Positions 40,209 through 48,154 of a stretch of 64,000 bases of DNA are shown here, in pieces. Position numbers and translations under genes: made by a program. The stretch is taken from the NCBI RefSeq assembly GCF_024171765.1, contig NZ_JAMTCI010000001.1, forward strand, positions 1,651,137-1,715,136, given 5' to 3'. Source of the DNA: Williamsia deligens. Lineage in GTDB: Bacteria; Actinomycetota; Actinomycetes; Mycobacteriales; Mycobacteriaceae. Every line of letters starts with the position of its first letter. The stretch's first letter is position 1. The notes under the pieces are model-generated. The model worked only from the letters and a program-made list of their open reading frames with translations. It had not been told where the DNA came from and did not search any database.

Positions 40209-41171
40209 GTGATCGATTTCTGCCCCCGCTGCCGCATCCAGGCCCCGCACGATCCGCGTCGGTCGCAGTGCCCCCGGTGCCACGGACCGCTGTCGGTGCT
40301 GACGAGCCTCGCCGAGATCCCGCCCCTCCCGCCGGCCGCGGCTGTCCGGTCCGCGGTGCGACCCGGTCCGCCGCCCCGTCCGCGCAGGCAACTCCGCTGG
40401 GTCGCCCGCAGGCCACCCGAGGCGCGCCCCGGCCCGCCCGCCCGCCGTCGGCCGCCGCCCACCCCGACCCCCCGCTACACCCAGATCCCACGCTGGGGAC
40501 TGCACGACGTGGTCAGCCCGCCGGAGACGCCGCGTCCGGGCCGGACCGAGCGTGCGGCGGAGTCGATGCAGGCGTCGCTGCTCACCCTGGGCATCACGCT
40601 CGTCGTCGCCGCTGCGTCGCAGGCGTGGATCTACGGGCTGCTCGTCGTCAACCGCGACGAACCGATCAGCCGCGCGATGGCGACGTGGGCGTATGCGATC
40701 TCGCAGGCGGTCGGCTGGGTCTCCGTCGTCGGGATGGTCGTGTGCGCCGCGACGTTCTGGGCGTGGATGGTCACGCACCGCCGCCGCGCGTACCGCGCGA
40801 TCGACCGCGTCGACCCGCGCCCACGGTGGCAGATCGCCGTCGGCTGCCTCGTCCCGCTCGTCAACGTCGTCGGCGCCCCGGTGCTCATGCATGAGCTCGT
40901 CCGCTGCGGCCACCACCTCCCCGCCGACCGGGTCACCGCGATCCTGCGGGGCTGGTGGGCGTCGTGGGTGGTGCTCAACGCGCTCGCCGTCGTCACCCTC
41001 GCCGTCCGTTTCGGTGCGGACTCCATCCAGTGGGGCGCCAACGCGGTCCTGCTCACCCTCCTCACCGACCTCGCGGGAGCGGCCTTCGCGATCGGGACCG
41101 CCTGGCTGCTCTACCGCGCGTTCGACCCGTCGGCCGATCGCGCACCCACCACCCGCTGGCTGGCCGTCTGA
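40209..41171 (+). CDS. DUF4328 domain membrane protein with N-terminal zinc ribbon
   Basis: 320 aa from a GTG. The N-terminus has two CxxC pairs (FCPRCRIQAP, QCPRCHGPL) for one zinc. A Pro/Arg-rich linker (about residues 40-105) follows, then about six membrane helices of the DUF4328 type: LGITLVVAAASQAWIYGLLV, WVSVVGMVVCAATFWAWMV, QIAVGCLVPLVNVVGAPVLM, WASWVVLNALAVVTLAVRF. Function unknown. Its stop overlaps the next ATG by one base (TGATG), so it is co-transcribed with the phosphodiesterase gene. Confidence 0.82.
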   Translation: MIDFCPRCRIQAPHDPRRSQCPRCHGPLSVLTSLAEIPPLPPAAAVRSAVRPGPPPRPRRQLRWVARRPPEARPGPPARRRPPPTPTPRYTQIPRWGLHDVVSPPETPRPGRTERAAESMQASLLTLGITLVVAAASQAWIYGLLVVNRDEPISRAMATWAYAISQAVGWVSVVGMVVCAATFWAWMVTHRRRAYRAIDRVDPRPRWQIAVGCLVPLVNVVGAPVLMHELVRCGHHLPADRVTAILRGWWASWVVLNALAVVTLAVRFGADSIQWGANAVLLTLLTDLAGAAFAIGTAWLLYRAFDPSADRAPTTRWLAV

Positions 41172-41977
41172 TGACCGGTCCGCTGCCGATCCGCCGCCCG
41201 CACCGCCCGGCCGTCATCGCCCACCGCGGGGCGTCCGCCGAGCGTCCGGAACACACCCTGGCCGCCTATGAGCTGGCCATCGCGCAGGGTGCAGAAGGGC
41301 TCGAGTGCGACGTCCGGCTCACCAGCGACCACCAACTCGTCTGCGTCCACGACCGCACCGTCGACCGCACGTCCTCGGGGTCCGGGGTGGTCAGCGAGAT
41401 GTCGTTGGCCGAGCTGCAGGAGCTCGACTTCGGCAGCTGGCACGCCTGGGGACGCCCGCAGTCGGTGCTGACCCTGGCGGAGCTGCTCACCCTCACGCTG
41501 GATCACGAGCAACCCGTGCGCCTGTTCATCGAGACCAAGCACCCGGTGCGATTCGGCGGTCTCGTCGAGCAGCTGCTGTTGGCCGAGCTGCACCGCTTCG
41601 GTGTCGCGTCGCCGCCGTCGGCGGATCACAGCCGCGCTGCGGTCATCTCGTTCTCTGCGGGCGCGGTGTGGCGGGTGCGGCGCAACGCACCCATGCTCCC
41701 GACGATCCTGCTCGGCGACACCGCGCGGATCCTGGGCGGCAGCGCGGCGACCGCCGTCGGCGCCACGGGCATCGGGCCGTCGATCATGACGCTGCGCGAC
41801 CACCCGGAGGCCGTCGACCGGGCCGCGGCGTCCGGGCGTGCCACCTACTGCTGGACCGTCGACGAGTACGCCGACGTCACCCACTGCGCGCGCATCGGCG
41901 TCGACTTCCTCGCCACGAACCACCCCGCGCGCATCCGGCAGTGGCTCGAACCCACCCGTCGGGGCCGGGGCACCTAG
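41171..41977 (+). CDS. Glycerophosphodiester phosphodiesterase
   Basis: 268 aa. The GDPD signature is clear: AHRGASAERPEHTLAAYELA (catalytic His, Arg), GLECDVRLTSDHQLVCVHD (Glu-Asp metal pair and second catalytic His), IETKHP and VDEYADVTHCARIGVDFLATNHP. It hydrolyses glycerophosphodiesters to glycerol-3-phosphate. By place after the sodA block it probably matches GlpQ1 (Rv3842c) of M. tuberculosis (from memory). No signal peptide, so it is cytoplasmic. Confidence 0.93.
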   Translation: MTGPLPIRRPHRPAVIAHRGASAERPEHTLAAYELAIAQGAEGLECDVRLTSDHQLVCVHDRTVDRTSSGSGVVSEMSLAELQELDFGSWHAWGRPQSVLTLAELLTLTLDHEQPVRLFIETKHPVRFGGLVEQLLLAELHRFGVASPPSADHSRAAVISFSAGAVWRVRRNAPMLPTILLGDTARILGGSAATAVGATGIGPSIMTLRDHPEAVDRAAASGRATYCWTVDEYADVTHCARIGVDFLATNHPARIRQWLEPTRRGRGT

Positions 41978-42006
41978 GCCGCGGCGCGGCCACTACCGTT
42001 CGACGG

Positions 42007-42930
42007 ATGGCGAAGAAGAGCAAGCGGGGCAGCGGACCCCGGCCGGGGAGCAATCGGGCCGAGCGGGTCGCGGCACGCAAGGCGCGGCAGGCCGCCGCGG
42101 CATCGGCACCGGCCCGGCCGTTCGCGGGACTCTCCGCGGAATGTGACCTGGTGGCGCTGCGCGCGTTCGTGGCGTCGGCGACCGTGGCGGTCACGCCCCG
42201 CGGCGAGGGCGTCGGGACCAACGCGGTGTCGCTGGCCACGATCCTCCCGGGCGCGGTACAGGCGCTGACGCGCGACGCCGGCGACACCGGTGTCGAGGGC
42301 CTCGTCGGTCTGCAGACCGAGTTCGAGCCGGCCGACGTGACCGCCGAACTGGCCGGTGCGCTCCTCTGGGCGTCGTCGGCGGAGGCCGGCGAGCCCTACG
42401 CGCCTCTCGCCGACGAGGACGCCCCGGATCTCGTGGACGTGCTCGGTGCCGACGCCACCCTCGACATCACGCTGCACGAGGACTTCGGCTGGTGGTTCTC
42501 CCCCGAGCAGGACGTCTCGCCCGACATCGCCGCGATGGTGGAGCAGGCGTCGGAGTCGATCCTGCCGACCGCGCGGATCAGCGGTGACCTCGGCGGTGCC
42601 CCCTGGTGGGTCGACGCGGGCGAGCGTGCTCACGTGCGGTGGGTGCGACCGGAGTCCGAGGACGATCTGATGACCGCCCTGGCACGTCTGCACGCCGCCG
42701 ACAAGCTCACCCTGGGTGAGGGATCCCGGTTCGCCGGCTCCTTCCGCACGCACGGGCTGCTGGTGCCCGTGTTCGACCTCGACAACGAGATGCACCCCGA
42801 CGAGTGGATCGAGCCCTGCGCACGGTTCGAGGCCGACCTCTCCGCCGCGCTGGCCGAGACGGGCGATCTCACCGCGGCGCAACGTCGTTCGCGCGACGGC
42901 ATCCGCGGTCGCCAGGTCACCCTGCGCTGA
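42007..42930 (+). CDS. DUF5926 family protein
   Basis: 307 aa from the ATG at 42007. A basic N-terminus (MAKKSKRGSGPRPGSNRAER) is followed by an acidic mixed alpha/beta domain, with FGWWFSPEQDVSPD near residue 160, PWWVDAGERAHVRWVRP, and SRFAGSFRTHGLLVPVFDLD. The SEC-C-like or preprotein-type basic start is common in this family of actinobacterial proteins. No reaction is known and I recognise no catalytic motif. It ends before a symmetrical repeat cluster. Confidence 0.8.
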   Translation: MAKKSKRGSGPRPGSNRAERVAARKARQAAAASAPARPFAGLSAECDLVALRAFVASATVAVTPRGEGVGTNAVSLATILPGAVQALTRDAGDTGVEGLVGLQTEFEPADVTAELAGALLWASSAEAGEPYAPLADEDAPDLVDVLGADATLDITLHEDFGWWFSPEQDVSPDIAAMVEQASESILPTARISGDLGGAPWWVDAGERAHVRWVRPESEDDLMTALARLHAADKLTLGEGSRFAGSFRTHGLLVPVFDLDNEMHPDEWIEPCARFEADLSAALAETGDLTAAQRRSRDGIRGRQVTLR

Positions 42931-43084
42931 GCCGCTCCACTTCTGGGGCTGACGCTCCACTTACAGGGCGCGCCGGCGCGGACGCTCCACTTGTGCGAGG
43001 ACGCTCCGCCTGCAGGCGGAGCGTCCTTCGGCAAATGGAGCGGAAACCCTGGAACCGGAGCGTCTGCACCGGAAGTGGAGCGTC
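42931..43084. repeat. Symmetrical intergenic repeat cluster
   Basis: The 8-mer GACGCTCC occurs at 42951, 42981 and 43000, with a one-base variant at 42931. Its complement GGAGCGTC occurs at 43018, 43057 and 43077, with a variant (GGAGCGGA) at 43037. That is four copies one way, then four the other way. Three of the first group continue as CACTT, and 43073-43083 reads AAGTGGAGCGT, the exact complement. The cluster fills the gap between the convergent DUF5926 and LCP genes. It could fold as one long cruciform or a REP-like element. Confidence 0.7.
42998..43027. terminator. 30-bp perfect palindrome, probable bidirectional terminator
   Basis: At the centre of the repeat cluster, positions 42998-43027 read the same on both strands (left arm AGGACGCTCCGCCTG, right arm its complement). 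As RNA it gives a long GC-rich hairpin between two convergent genes, a good place for termination in both directions. It may also be a protein-binding site. Confidence 0.6.
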
Positions 43085-43111
43085 TGCCGCCTGGGGCGCA
43101 GCCGGGCCGCC

Positions 43112-44419
43112 TCAGCCGATGACGCTGCCGGTGTCCTGCAGCAGGTCGGCGGGGACGGTCTGATCCCGGGCGAGCAGCTCGAAGAACTGGGTCGTGTTGT
43201 CCCCCACGGAGAGTGCGTCCCCGTCGCCGGTGGATTCCGGTCCACCGGTGGGTACGGTCGTGGTGACCGGCCCACCCCGCAGCGCCCAGCCGAGGCGTGC
43301 GATGTCCCAGATGTGGGTGTCGTTGTCCACGGTGAGCGTGTCGACCGCACCGTTGGCGAAGGGGAAGAGCCGGAACGGGTTCAGCAGCGTCGACGGTGAC
43401 GCGGCCTTCGCCATCAGGGCGCTGAGGAACTTGCGCTGGTTCACCACGCGCTGCAGGTCGGCGTTCGGGAACGCGCGGGTGCGCACCAACCCGAGCGCCT
43501 GTTGGCCGTTCAGATCCTGGCACCCGGCGCGCAGGTTCAGGCCTGCCTTGGGGTCACGCAGGGGTTGGTCGAGGCAGATGTTCACCCCGCCGACGGAGTC
43601 GACGAGGGAGTCGAACCCCCCGAACCCGATCTCGGCGTAGTGGTCGATGTGGATCCGGCTGACCGTCTCGAGCGTCTGCACCAGCAGCGGAGCCTTCCCG
43701 AAACTGAAGGCGGCGTTGATCTTGTGGTCGCCGTAGCCGGGGATGGGCACGTACAGGTCGCGGGGGATGCTGACGATCATCGCCTTCCCGCTCTCGGGGA
43801 TGTGCACCAGCATGATCGTGTCGGTACGGGCGCCGTCGCTGTCGCCGGTGGCCAGTTCCTGCTTCTGCTCGCTCGACAGCCCCTGTCGGGAATCCGAGCC
43901 GACCAGTACCCAGTTGGTGCCCGGTGTGTCGGCGGGACGTCCGGCGTAGGCGGCGATCGCGTCGGTCCGGTTCAGCTTCGAGTCGTAGTAGAACGTGAGC
44001 CCGGCGGCGCCCACGACGAGGACGAGCAGCAGCACGAGGACGCTCCGGCCGATGGGCAACCGCCGTCGGCGCCGTCGCGGGGGTGCGGGCTGGGGAGGCG
44101 GTGCGGTCCGAGTGCCGCGGCCGTCGGGGCGTCGTGGTGGGGGAGGCGGTGGAGCCCCTCCGGAGCGGGATCGTCGGAGCTCGTCGAGACGCGGGTCCGG
44201 CCGGAACCCGCCGGGGCCACCGCCCGACGGCCGGCCGATCGGGGGAGGCGGGGGGCCGGGCCGACGCGGGGGAGGGCTCGATCGGTACGGCTCGGGCTGC
44301 TGCGGCGGTGCGTATCCGGGGACGCCGGGTCGGGCGGACGGTCCGCGACGATCCGGGCCGCCCGCGGGGCCCTGGGGCCCACGGGGACGCCGGATGAAGG
44401 GTCCGTCCTGCTCACTCAC
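43112..44419 (-). CDS. LytR-CpsA-Psr (LCP) family cell-wall ligase
   Basis: 435 aa. The first 120 residues are a Pro/Gly/Arg-rich cytoplasmic part. One membrane helix is at about residues 124-145 (SVLVLLLVLVVGAAGLTFYY). The LCP domain then has VLVGSDSRQG, ARTDTIMLVHI, SIPRDLYVPIPGYG (Arg/Asp of the pyrophosphate site), KINAAFSFG and GLVRTRAFPNADLQR. It probably joins arabinogalactan or another polymer to peptidoglycan. It is one of several LCP proteins usual for Mycobacteriales. Alone on its strand; the CPBP gene is 36 bp upstream. Confidence 0.92.
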   Translation of the reverse strand: MSEQDGPFIRRPRGPQGPAGGPDRRGPSARPGVPGYAPPQQPEPYRSSPPPRRPGPPPPPIGRPSGGGPGGFRPDPRLDELRRSRSGGAPPPPPPRRPDGRGTRTAPPPQPAPPRRRRRRLPIGRSVLVLLLVLVVGAAGLTFYYDSKLNRTDAIAAYAGRPADTPGTNWVLVGSDSRQGLSSEQKQELATGDSDGARTDTIMLVHIPESGKAMIVSIPRDLYVPIPGYGDHKINAAFSFGKAPLLVQTLETVSRIHIDHYAEIGFGGFDSLVDSVGGVNICLDQPLRDPKAGLNLRAGCQDLNGQQALGLVRTRAFPNADLQRVVNQRKFLSALMAKAASPSTLLNPFRLFPFANGAVDTLTVDNDTHIWDIARLGWALRGGPVTTTVPTGGPESTGDGDALSVGDNTTQFFELLARDQTVPADLLQDTGSVIG

Positions 44420-44455
44420 GGGTCTGACTGTACGGAGACAGTCTGCGGTGAGGGG

Positions 44456-45271
44456 TCAGTGCAGCCAGCTCAGGTGGTCGCGCAGGAGTGCGTAGCCGAC
44501 GAACGCGACCGAGTCGATGAGCGCGTGACCGACGACGAGCGGCCACGTCCTCGAGGTCCGTTGGTGGAACCGGCCGTAGACGAGACCCATCGCCACGTTG
44601 CCGACGCCGCCGCCGAACCCCTGGTAGAGGTGATAGCTGCCGCGGAGCAGCGCCGACGCCAGCAGCGATCGGTTCTCGCCCCACCCGAGCTGGCGGAGGC
44701 GGGTGATCAGGTAGGCGACCACCAGGAACTCCTCTGCGGCGGAGTTGGCCACCGCGGAGACCACGAGGACGGGCAGCCTCCACCACGTGTCCGTGAGGTC
44801 ACTCGGCAGCACCTGCGCGTTGAGCCCGAGTTCCCGGGCGATGACGTAGAGGCCGAGACCGGGCAGTCCGATCACCGCGGCGAGGGCCGCGCCCCAGAGG
44901 AGGTCACGCCCGCCGGGTCGACGTGTGACACCGACCCGCGCCAGCGCCACCCCGCTGCGGTAGAGCAGGTAGATCGCCAACGCGGCGATCGCGAACAGCC
45001 GCGTCACCGACAGCAGCTGTCGGGCCAGATCGATCCAGTCGACGGACGACGACGACGCGTTCAGCGCGACGGTGGTCCGTGCGATGCCGCCCGACCGGAC
45101 CTCCGCCTCGATCAGCGAGAGGATCGACGACGCCGCCGACATCCCGAACGTCAGCACGACGACGATCGTCAGCTCGACACCGATCGCCCGCCGCCGTGCG
45201 GGATCGGTGACCACGGCGATGTCCGTGGGGCGCGCCGGGGTGAGGATCGCGCGCAGACCGGGTCTGATCAC
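44456..45271 (-). CDS. CPBP-family intramembrane metalloprotease
   Basis: 271 aa with seven or eight hydrophobic segments. The CPBP core is in the C-terminal half: the Glu-Glu pair in NSAAEEFLVVAYL, a His in RGSYHLYQGFGG and a last His in VVGHALIDSV. The first motif has Ala-Tyr where the usual Arg of EExxxR stands, as in related actinobacterial members. Possible roles are prenyl-protein-type cleavage or membrane regulation; the substrate is unknown. It may be in one transcript with the LCP gene. Confidence 0.85.
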   Translation of the reverse strand: MIRPGLRAILTPARPTDIAVVTDPARRRAIGVELTIVVVLTFGMSAASSILSLIEAEVRSGGIARTTVALNASSSSVDWIDLARQLLSVTRLFAIAALAIYLLYRSGVALARVGVTRRPGGRDLLWGAALAAVIGLPGLGLYVIARELGLNAQVLPSDLTDTWWRLPVLVVSAVANSAAEEFLVVAYLITRLRQLGWGENRSLLASALLRGSYHLYQGFGGGVGNVAMGLVYGRFHQRTSRTWPLVVGHALIDSVAFVGYALLRDHLSWLH

Positions 45272-45318
45272 CCGGCCGAGACTAGCGACGCGGCGACATC
45301 ACCCGGGACGAGCCGGGA

Positions 45319-46068
45319 TCAGCCGCCGTGCGGGAACGGACACCCGGCGAGCGATCGCAACGCCCGCGACAGTTCCATGACGTCCTGCACGGGGCGAGGG
45401 AACGACAACCGGGTGTCGACGTCGCCGTCGCTGCGCTCGACCCGGAAGCGGATGCCGTAGCGATCGATCCCCAGCGGTCGGACCCGTCCGTCCTGCAGGT
45501 CGGCGGGCAGTCGCCGCGCGAGCCCGACGACGACGTCGGAGTGCTCGGAGTCCAGATGGGCGATCCAGTCCGGCTCGTGCTCCCAGAACGGGTCGGGCAC
45601 CGCGCGGGACAACTCGCCGGCGTCGACGGCCGCTGCGCCCGCCGCAGTCGCGATGACCGCGCCGGAGACGACGAGGCGCGCGAGGGAGAACCCGTGTCCG
45701 AGGTCGAGGAGATCGTCGGCGGGATGCTCGGCGGCGATCTCCAGGGCCAGCTCCCGCTCGAGATCACCCGGCACCGGGTGCAGCACGCCGTTGAGCCAGA
45801 CCAGCGCGCGGACCGGCTCGCGGACCTCGATGGGCGCGCAGTCGGTGACCTCGATCATCGCGGTGACGCCGTCGGGGTCGTCGACGAGCGCGTCGGCCGC
45901 GGCGCTGCGCGAGGGGATCAGGACGAACGCCTGCTCGTCGAAGAGATGGACCATCGAGACCGGCGTCGGCTCGCCGCCCTCGACGGCGACCACGGCGGTC
46001 TGCACCCGCATGCAGGCGGTCTTGATCGATTCCGCGTCACTCGGTGTGGAGGTCAGTGCCTGGGTCAT
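45319..46068 (-). CDS. DUF2470-domain protein, iron-regulated (Rv3839-like)
   Basis: 249 aa. A split-barrel-like N-terminal region (VQTAVVAVEGGEPTPVSMVHLFDE) and a DUF2470 part (DLLDLGHGFSLARLVVSGAVIATAAG) can be seen. DUF2470 occurs in HugZ-type haem-degrading proteins and their relatives. By neighbours (pheA, phosphoglycerate-mutase-like gene, zincin) it matches Rv3839 of M. tuberculosis, which is known as iron-repressed (from memory). An almost perfect IdeR/DtxR box 41 bp upstream fits this. A role in haem iron use is inferred; no catalytic His for haem oxygenase is proven. Confidence 0.85.
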   Translation of the reverse strand: MTQALTSTPSDAESIKTACMRVQTAVVAVEGGEPTPVSMVHLFDEQAFVLIPSRSAAADALVDDPDGVTAMIEVTDCAPIEVREPVRALVWLNGVLHPVPGDLERELALEIAAEHPADDLLDLGHGFSLARLVVSGAVIATAAGAAAVDAGELSRAVPDPFWEHEPDWIAHLDSEHSDVVVGLARRLPADLQDGRVRPLGIDRYGIRFRVERSDGDVDTRLSFPRPVQDVMELSRALRSLAGCPFPHGG

Positions 46069-46108
46069 CGCGTGTCCTCGGTGCTCGGTGGGTCGTCGCC
46101 CGGGTGGT

Positions 46109-46127
46109 TCAGGTAAGGCTAACCTAA
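46109..46127. promoter_or_regulatory. IdeR/DtxR iron box
   Basis: TCAGGTAAGGCTAACCTAA matches the 19-bp mycobacterial IdeR consensus TTAGGTTAGGCTAACCTAA at 17 positions. It is 41 bp before the DUF2470 ATG on the minus strand and 45 bp before pheA on the plus strand. Iron-loaded IdeR should repress the DUF2470 gene; an effect on pheA is possible. Confidence 0.85.
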
Positions 46128-46171
46128 ACGCTCCCGGGGGACCGCGACAACCGGTGATCTACGCTGAGCGG

Positions 46172-47098
46172 GTGCCCGCAGTCGCGTATTTCGGTCCCGC
46201 CGGGACCTTCACCGAGATGGCACTCGACCGACTCCTGCAGAACGTGGTCCCGGGTGTGGCCGGTGTCGACGTCCCGGCCGATCCGGACCGCCTCGCCGAG
46301 CCCAACCCGCGCGCGGTGATCGAGGCGGTGCGGACCGGGGCCGCGCTGTTCGGGTGCGTCCCGATGGAGAGTTCGGTGGAGGGATCGGTCCCGGCGACCA
46401 TGGACGCGCTCGCCTGCGGTGACCCCGTGCAGATCGTCGCCGAGGTCGTCATCGACATCGCCTTCACCGTCGCGGCCCTGGGCGATCGCGCGCCCGGGGA
46501 CGTCGCCACCATCGCCGCGTACCCGGTGGCTGCCGGACAGACCCGCGACAGCATCGAACGGCTCTTCCCGTCGGCCACGGTGGTGCCCGCGTCGTCGAAC
46601 GCCGCCGCAGCGGCCGACGTCGCCGCCGGTGCCGCCGACGCCGCGCTGACCACACCGCTGGCCGCGCGCGCCCATGGGCTGACGCCGCTGGCGGAGGACG
46701 TCGCCGACGCCGCCGACGCCACCACGCGCTTCGTCCTGGTCTCGCGCCCCGCACCCGTCCCGGCGCGCACCGGCCGCGACCGCACCGCCGTGGTCCTCGA
46801 CCTCCCGGACGTCCCGGGCTCGTTGATGCGCGCGATGCGGGAGTTCGCCGACCGCGACATCGACCTCACCCGCATCCAGTCACGCCCCCGTCGGACCGCA
46901 CCCGGGTACTGGTTCTTCCTCGACGCGACCGGTCATCTCGACGACGCGCCGGTGGGTCAGGCGCTGGCCGGCCTGCACGCGCACGGAGGCGTGACCTTCC
47001 TCGGTTCGTGGCCCGCGGATCGCGGCGTCGGCGAACCCCCACCCGACATCGGCCCGTCGCTGGACTGGGTCGACCGACTGCGCCGCGGAGACCGCTGA
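46172..47098 (+). CDS. pheA: Prephenate dehydratase
   Basis: 308 aa from a GTG at 46172. It converts prephenate to phenylpyruvate in phenylalanine synthesis. PDT domain: AYFGPAGTFTEMALDRLL, CVPMESSVEGSVPATMDAL and DATTRFVLVSRP (TRF motif). A C-terminal ACT domain (DVPGSLMRAMREFADRDIDL, IQSRPRRTAPGYWFFLDATG) gives feedback control by Phe. Its stop overlaps the phosphatase-like gene as TGATG. Confidence 0.96.
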   Translation: MPAVAYFGPAGTFTEMALDRLLQNVVPGVAGVDVPADPDRLAEPNPRAVIEAVRTGAALFGCVPMESSVEGSVPATMDALACGDPVQIVAEVVIDIAFTVAALGDRAPGDVATIAAYPVAAGQTRDSIERLFPSATVVPASSNAAAAADVAAGAADAALTTPLAARAHGLTPLAEDVADAADATTRFVLVSRPAPVPARTGRDRTAVVLDLPDVPGSLMRAMREFADRDIDLTRIQSRPRRTAPGYWFFLDATGHLDDAPVGQALAGLHAHGGVTFLGSWPADRGVGEPPPDIGPSLDWVDRLRRGDR

Positions 47099-47757
47099 TG
47101 GGCAGCCTGCACCTCATCCGGCACGGCCAGACGACGTCGAACGTGATGGCCCGCCTCGACACCCGTCCGCCGGGTGCCGGCCTCACCGATTTCGGTGCGC
47201 GTCAGGCGGTCCGGTTCGGGCTGGAGAACCCCGGTGTCACCCCTGCCGGTCTCTACAGCTCGGTCGCGCGACGTGCCCGGGAGACGGCCGAACTCATCGG
47301 CTCGGTGTGGGGCGTCCAGGCGCAGATCGTCGACGGTGTCCACGAGGTGCAGGTCGGCCCGGCGATGGAGGATCGCAACGACGACCGGTCGGTGCGGGCC
47401 TTCCGCGACCTCATCGCCGACTGGTTCGACGGGGACACTGCCCGTCGCGTCGGCGACAGCGAATCCCTCGACGACGTGCTCGCGCGGTACCTGCCCGCGG
47501 TCGAGCTCCTCGCCGAGCGTCACCTCGACGGCCCCGACGCCGCCGGCGACGTCTACCTGGTCAGTCACGGCGCGGCGATCCGTCTCATCGCGGCGCACCT
47601 CGGTGCTGTCGACCGCGGCTTCGCGCACGACAACGGTCTGCCGAACACCGCCTCCATCGAGCTGGCGCGTGTCGGCGACGGCTGGCGCTGCGTGCACTGG
47701 GGTGGGGTGGATCCGGTGCGCCCCACCGCGGCCGCATCCGTCGACCCGATGGGCTGA
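47098..47757 (+). CDS. Histidine phosphatase (phosphoglycerate-mutase-like) family protein
   Basis: 219 aa. The catalytic motif LIRHGQTTSN is near residue 6, SSVARRARETAELI follows, and the second His is in LVSHGAAIRLIAAH near residue 160. It overlaps the pheA stop by one base. The orthologous place in M. tuberculosis is Rv3837c (from memory). Activity as a true phosphoglycerate mutase is not certain; the fold serves many phosphatases. Confidence 0.88.
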   Translation: MGSLHLIRHGQTTSNVMARLDTRPPGAGLTDFGARQAVRFGLENPGVTPAGLYSSVARRARETAELIGSVWGVQAQIVDGVHEVQVGPAMEDRNDDRSVRAFRDLIADWFDGDTARRVGDSESLDDVLARYLPAVELLAERHLDGPDAAGDVYLVSHGAAIRLIAAHLGAVDRGFAHDNGLPNTASIELARVGDGWRCVHWGGVDPVRPTAAASVDPMG

Positions 47758-47781
47758 ACGGAGGTCAGGACTCGGGCGGGC

Positions 47782-48141
47782 TCAGCCCCACCCGTGGTCG
47801 TGCAACCACTCGTCGCTGATCCCGAAGTGGTGGGCTACCTCGTGCACCACGGTGATCGCGACCTCGTCGACCACCTCGTCCCGGTCGGCGCACATCGCGA
47901 GCAGCGGCTCGCGGTAGATGGTGATGGTGTCGGGCACGGCGAAGCCGTACGTGGTGTCGCGGCGGGTCAGCGCGATCCCCTCGTACATCCCGAGCAGACC
48001 CGGCTCGTCCGGATGATGCGGTTCGACGAGGATCACGACGTTGCTCATCGCGTCGGTCAACTCCGACGGGATGGAGTCGAGCGCGTCGCCGACGAGCCCC
48101 TCGAACTCCTCGTCCGACGTGGACACGGCCATCGGTGCCAC
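47782..48141 (-). CDS. Zincin-like metallopeptidase family protein
   Basis: 119 aa from the ATG at 48141 (a second ATG, MAVSTS, is at 48132). PF06262-type: the HExxH zinc motif is in AITVVHEVAHHFGIS near residue 100, with a late Asp/His in DEWLHDHGWG. The middle contains IVILVEPHHPDEPGLLG-like and TITIYREPLL segments typical of the family. The minimal size gives a peptidase core only; the substrate is unknown. Faces the phosphoglycerate-mutase-like gene convergently. Confidence 0.9.
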   Translation of the reverse strand: MAPMAVSTSDEEFEGLVGDALDSIPSELTDAMSNVVILVEPHHPDEPGLLGMYEGIALTRRDTTYGFAVPDTITIYREPLLAMCADRDEVVDEVAITVVHEVAHHFGISDEWLHDHGWG

Positions 48142-48154
48142 CCACCCGCGCCCG

